Origin: an archaeon
Lineage (GTDB): Archaea; Nanobdellota; Nanobdellia; Pacearchaeales; GW2011-AR1
Length of the DNA: 34,137 nucleotides
Reading direction: 5' to 3'
NCBI GenBank assembly: GCA_018693315.1
Contig: JABHLR010000004.1
Span: forward strand, 1-34,137
Shown: piece by piece, positions 32,055 through 34,137 of the stretch
How positions within the stretch are numbered: position 1 is the stretch's first letter
Layout: each line of letters starts with the position of its first letter
Position numbers and translations under genes: made by a program
Notes under the pieces: model-generated
The model's input: the letters and a program-made list of their open reading frames with translations, nothing else
Databases searched by the model: none
Told to the model about the DNA's origin: nothing

Positions 32055-32065
32055 ATTTAAATAGA
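32055..32065 (+). promoter_or_regulatory. TATA box of the TVP38-type gene
   Basis: catttaaatag right after the helicase stop codon, centred 25 nt from the ATG at 32085. Confidence 0.6.
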
Positions 32066-32084
32066 CCGACAACTAATAAACAAA

Positions 32085-32750
32085 ATGAAAAAGAAAACAA
32101 GTGAGCTATTAATCGTTCTGGCAATCGTAATCGTCCTGGCAATCGTAGTTTTCAAATTCAGAGACATTCTATTCGATCAGCAAAATTTAATATCTGCCAT
32201 AGAAACACTCGGAATATGGGGTCCAATTATTTTAATAGTAATTATAATAATTCAGGGAATCATATCAATATTCCCAATCGCAATACTATTCTTTGCAGCC
32301 GGCGTACTATATGGAGAATCCCTTGGAACACTATACTCTATAATTGGATACACAATAGGTGCCATAATCGCATTTTACTTAGCAAAAAAATACGGAAAAG
32401 ATATAGAGAAAAAATGGATTGCAAAAAAGAAAACTGAACACTTTGAGAAAATTCTAAGAAAACGTGGATCTATTGGAATATTTCTCGGCAGAATACTCCT
32501 AGTATTTCCTGCAGATGTAGTTTCGTTCGCCGCCGGAATCGCAGAAATAAAACCCAAAAAATTCATCACAGCGACAACACTCGGAGTCCTCCCCGTAATT
32601 CTCATAATCACATTTTTAGGAACCGCAATAATTTCCTACCTCTCAAACAAATGGGTTCTTGCAATCGTAGGGGTAGTTTTTATTACAATCTTAATAACAC
32701 ACAAATTCCATCACAAAATAGCCAAAAGAATTCATCACAAAAATACTTAA
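32085..32750 (+). CDS. TVP38/TMEM64 (SNARE-associated, DedA-like) membrane protein
   Basis: 221 residues with about six hydrophobic segments. The re-entrant motif FFAAGVLYGESLGTLYSIIG followed by GAIIAFYLAKKYGKD and later GRILLVFPADVVSFAAGIAE are the VTT-domain signature. Members are integral membrane proteins linked to lipid or ion transport and membrane homeostasis. Located between the two Hef halves, with its own promoter. Confidence 0.88.
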   Translation: MKKKTSELLIVLAIVIVLAIVVFKFRDILFDQQNLISAIETLGIWGPIILIVIIIIQGIISIFPIAILFFAAGVLYGESLGTLYSIIGYTIGAIIAFYLAKKYGKDIEKKWIAKKKTEHFEKILRKRGSIGIFLGRILLVFPADVVSFAAGIAEIKPKKFITATTLGVLPVILIITFLGTAIISYLSNKWVLAIVGVVFITILITHKFHHKIAKRIHHKNT

Positions 32751-32751
32751 A
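32744..32751 (+). promoter_or_regulatory. Weak TATA-like box before the 135-aa membrane protein gene
   Basis: tacttaaa overlaps the end of the TVP38-type gene and is centred about 25 nt from the ATG at 32772. Weaker match than the other boxes. Confidence 0.4.
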
Positions 32752-32771
32752 CATTCTAAACAAATAACCTT

Positions 32772-33179
32772 ATGGCAAACAAGGTGATAAAAGAAATCAA
32801 AGATTTCGAAATAAAACATCGAGTAATCTCATTCATTCTAATCGTCTTAGTCACAATCGCAATCACTAGACTTCTAACTCACTATAAAGACGTCGATTTA
32901 TTCATCAAAGGATTCGAACTTCACCACTTCTATTACGGAGTCACCCTACTAATACTGACAGCAATTCTCATGCTCTTCGGCAAAAAACACTACAGAATCT
33001 GGCTAACACTATCGGCAATTTCAATCGGGCTGATCCTAGACGAATTCCTCTACGTAGGAAACGGTTTCGGAAACTATAGCACATACGCATCAACATTCCC
33101 ATCCGCCGTCCTATTCGCAGTCATAGTCGCCCTAATAACATCCATCATATTTTACATATCAAAGAAAAGAAAAAAATGA
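32772..33179 (+). CDS. Integral membrane protein with conserved His/Asp motifs (135 aa)
   Basis: Four hydrophobic helices. Two notable motifs: FELHHFYYGVT before helix 2 and IGLILDEFLYVG between helices 3 and 4; the histidines and acidic residues in or near membrane segments look conserved rather than incidental, perhaps metal-binding. No family name that I can give. Its TGA overlaps the ERCC4 nuclease ATG by 4 nt (ATGA), so the nuclease is translated from the same mRNA. Confidence 0.7.
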   Translation: MANKVIKEIKDFEIKHRVISFILIVLVTIAITRLLTHYKDVDLFIKGFELHHFYYGVTLLILTAILMLFGKKHYRIWLTLSAISIGLILDEFLYVGNGFGNYSTYASTFPSAVLFAVIVALITSIIFYISKKRKK

Positions 33180-33874
33180 ACCCCATAGAAAACATCTTCT
33201 CCAAATCCAAAATATCCCACAAGGAAACTAAATGCCCAAACCCAAAAATCCCAATCATCGTAGACACTCGCGAAAAACAATCCCTAATCGCAGCAAACCT
33301 TCTAGAAAAAAAAGCAAACATCAATTTTGAAAAACTAGAAATCGGAGACTACCTAATCGGCGATACAATAATCGAACGAAAAACATTCTCAGATTTCATT
33401 TCGTCAACACTCGACAAGCGCCTCCAAGAACAACTCATCAACCTCAAAAAATATCCCAAACACTTCCTCATCATAGAAGGCTTCTACTACAACTACAAAA
33501 ACCAAAGAATAAACATCCACGAAAACGCAATAAGAGGAATGTTCCTATCTGTCGCACTAGACTTCCAAGTCCCAATAATCTACACAGAAGACGAAGAAGA
33601 CACTGCAAACTTCCTAATCCTCGTCGCTAAAAAATATGAAAAACCAAAAATAGAAATTTCGTCAAGACCTTCAAAAAATATCAAATCAATAACAGAACAA
33701 AAACAATTCATCCTAGAAGGCTTTCCGGGCATCGGACCCAAAACATCAAAACAACTCATCAAAGAACTCTCATCCCTCCAAGAAATCTTCGCCGCCTCAA
33801 AAGAACAACTCAGATTGATAACATCCTGGGACGAATCGAAAATCGAAAACTTCACACAACTACTTCATCTTTAA
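33176..33874 (+). CDS. ERCC4/XPF-type structure-specific nuclease (nuclease part of split Hef)
   Basis: 232 residues. The ERCC4 catalytic core reads IIVDTREKQS, LEIGDYLIGD, then the ERK-x-x-x-D signature IIERKTFSDFI (about 66-74) and DKRLQEQ. The C-terminal tandem helix-hairpin-helix begins at LEGFPGIGPKTSKQLIKEL (about 178). This is the domain order of the C-terminal half of euryarchaeal Hef and of crenarchaeal XPF. With the helicase gene nearby it likely reconstitutes Hef activity as two polypeptides. The 3' end overlaps the converging gene by 23 nt. Confidence 0.92.
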   Translation: MNPIENIFSKSKISHKETKCPNPKIPIIVDTREKQSLIAANLLEKKANINFEKLEIGDYLIGDTIIERKTFSDFISSTLDKRLQEQLINLKKYPKHFLIIEGFYYNYKNQRINIHENAIRGMFLSVALDFQVPIIYTEDEEDTANFLILVAKKYEKPKIEISSRPSKNIKSITEQKQFILEGFPGIGPKTSKQLIKELSSLQEIFAASKEQLRLITSWDESKIENFTQLLHL

Positions 33875-34127
33875 AAAAGTGCCTAAGATTAACCCCATAA
33901 CAATCCATTCTCCTTTTCCCCTCCGAAAAAACAACCTCTATTCTATAACCCTTCTTCTTGAAAAACTGCCTCAATCTCGTAGCAACATATCCTCCCTCTG
34001 CAAATAAATCATCCCTTTGTAGCCCATTAGTATATAACTCAATTGCCAATGGCCAAGCCTCATTAGAAACAGTACACCCAAAACCAATATCCAAAGAAAT
34101 TTCGTCAAGCCTTCTCAACCCTTCCAT
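33852..34127 (-). CDS. Hypothetical protein (91 aa, start uncertain)
   Basis: Small soluble protein with no membrane segment; cysteines in FGCTVS and DCYGVN. No family recognised. The ATG at 34127 is only 10 nt from the window edge and the frame remains open upstream, so the true start may lie outside. It overlaps the nuclease gene tail-to-tail by 23 nt. Confidence 0.5.
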   Translation of the reverse strand: MEGLRRLDEISLDIGFGCTVSNEAWPLAIELYTNGLQRDDLFAEGGYVATRLRQFFKKKGYRIEVVFSEGKRRMDCYGVNLRHFFKDEVVV

Positions 34128-34137
34128 TAAAAATACA

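Overview
The window is archaeal and most likely from a DPANN-type lineage (Woesearchaeales/Pacearchaeales-like; lineage is inference). Support comes from an archaeal RPA with a zinc finger, aEF1B beside a COG2888-type zinc-ribbon gene, an archaeal A24 prepilin peptidase, a Hef-type helicase, a DUF5652-type membrane protein, and TATA boxes centred about 25 nt upstream of start codons, which implies mostly leaderless mRNAs. The + strand is C-rich and G-poor whichever strand is coding. That skew explains the many long antisense ORFs in the track, which are left out here.

Layout. (1) 1-8487, minus: one open frame of at least 2829 codons for a giant membrane-anchored surface protein with a sequon-rich stalk, about seven LamG modules and two glycine-rich beta-helix-like segments. 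Its C-terminus lies beyond the left edge, which is why the ORF track misses it. (2) 8579-10669: replication/translation housekeeping block with RPA, and divergently a zinc-ribbon protein, aEF1B and a HIT-like protein whose histidine triad has decayed. (3) 10666-26217, mostly minus: a type IV-pilus-like locus. It holds a TadA-type ATPase, two small orphan genes, an operon of RHH regulator, metallo-beta-lactamase-fold hydrolase, HExxH metallopeptidase and TadC-type platform protein, then a probable major pilin with its own promoter, strong Shine-Dalgarno and terminator. Two runs of tightly overlapping genes with prepilin-like N-termini follow, ending in a 59-residue basic protein and the prepilin peptidase. 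A secreted protein with two lipocalin-like repeats is inserted on the + strand at 14980-16515. (4) 26308-29466: two coiled-coil genes divergent from the ATPase, three tandem paralogous multi-pass membrane proteins with a long nested hairpin after one of them, and a PRC-barrel protein. (5) 29578-34127: an M50-like degenerate membrane protease, a DUF5652-type protein, a split Hef (helicase and ERCC4 nuclease as separate genes), a TVP38-type protein, another membrane protein and an unknown small gene.

How the genes work together (inference): the ATPase, the platform protein, the peptidase and at least eight proteins with a [K][KR]G-plus-hydrophobic N-terminus form one pilus or secretion machine. 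Its composition (paralogous large pseudopilin-like proteins, an embedded HExxH protease and MBL hydrolase, RHH control) does not match any named archaeal system that I recognise. The most unusual details are a 51-bp palindromic in-frame insertion shared by two prepilin-like genes exactly at the lysine pair of the signal, and a palindromic TATA box placed 25 nt from the start codons of two divergent genes.
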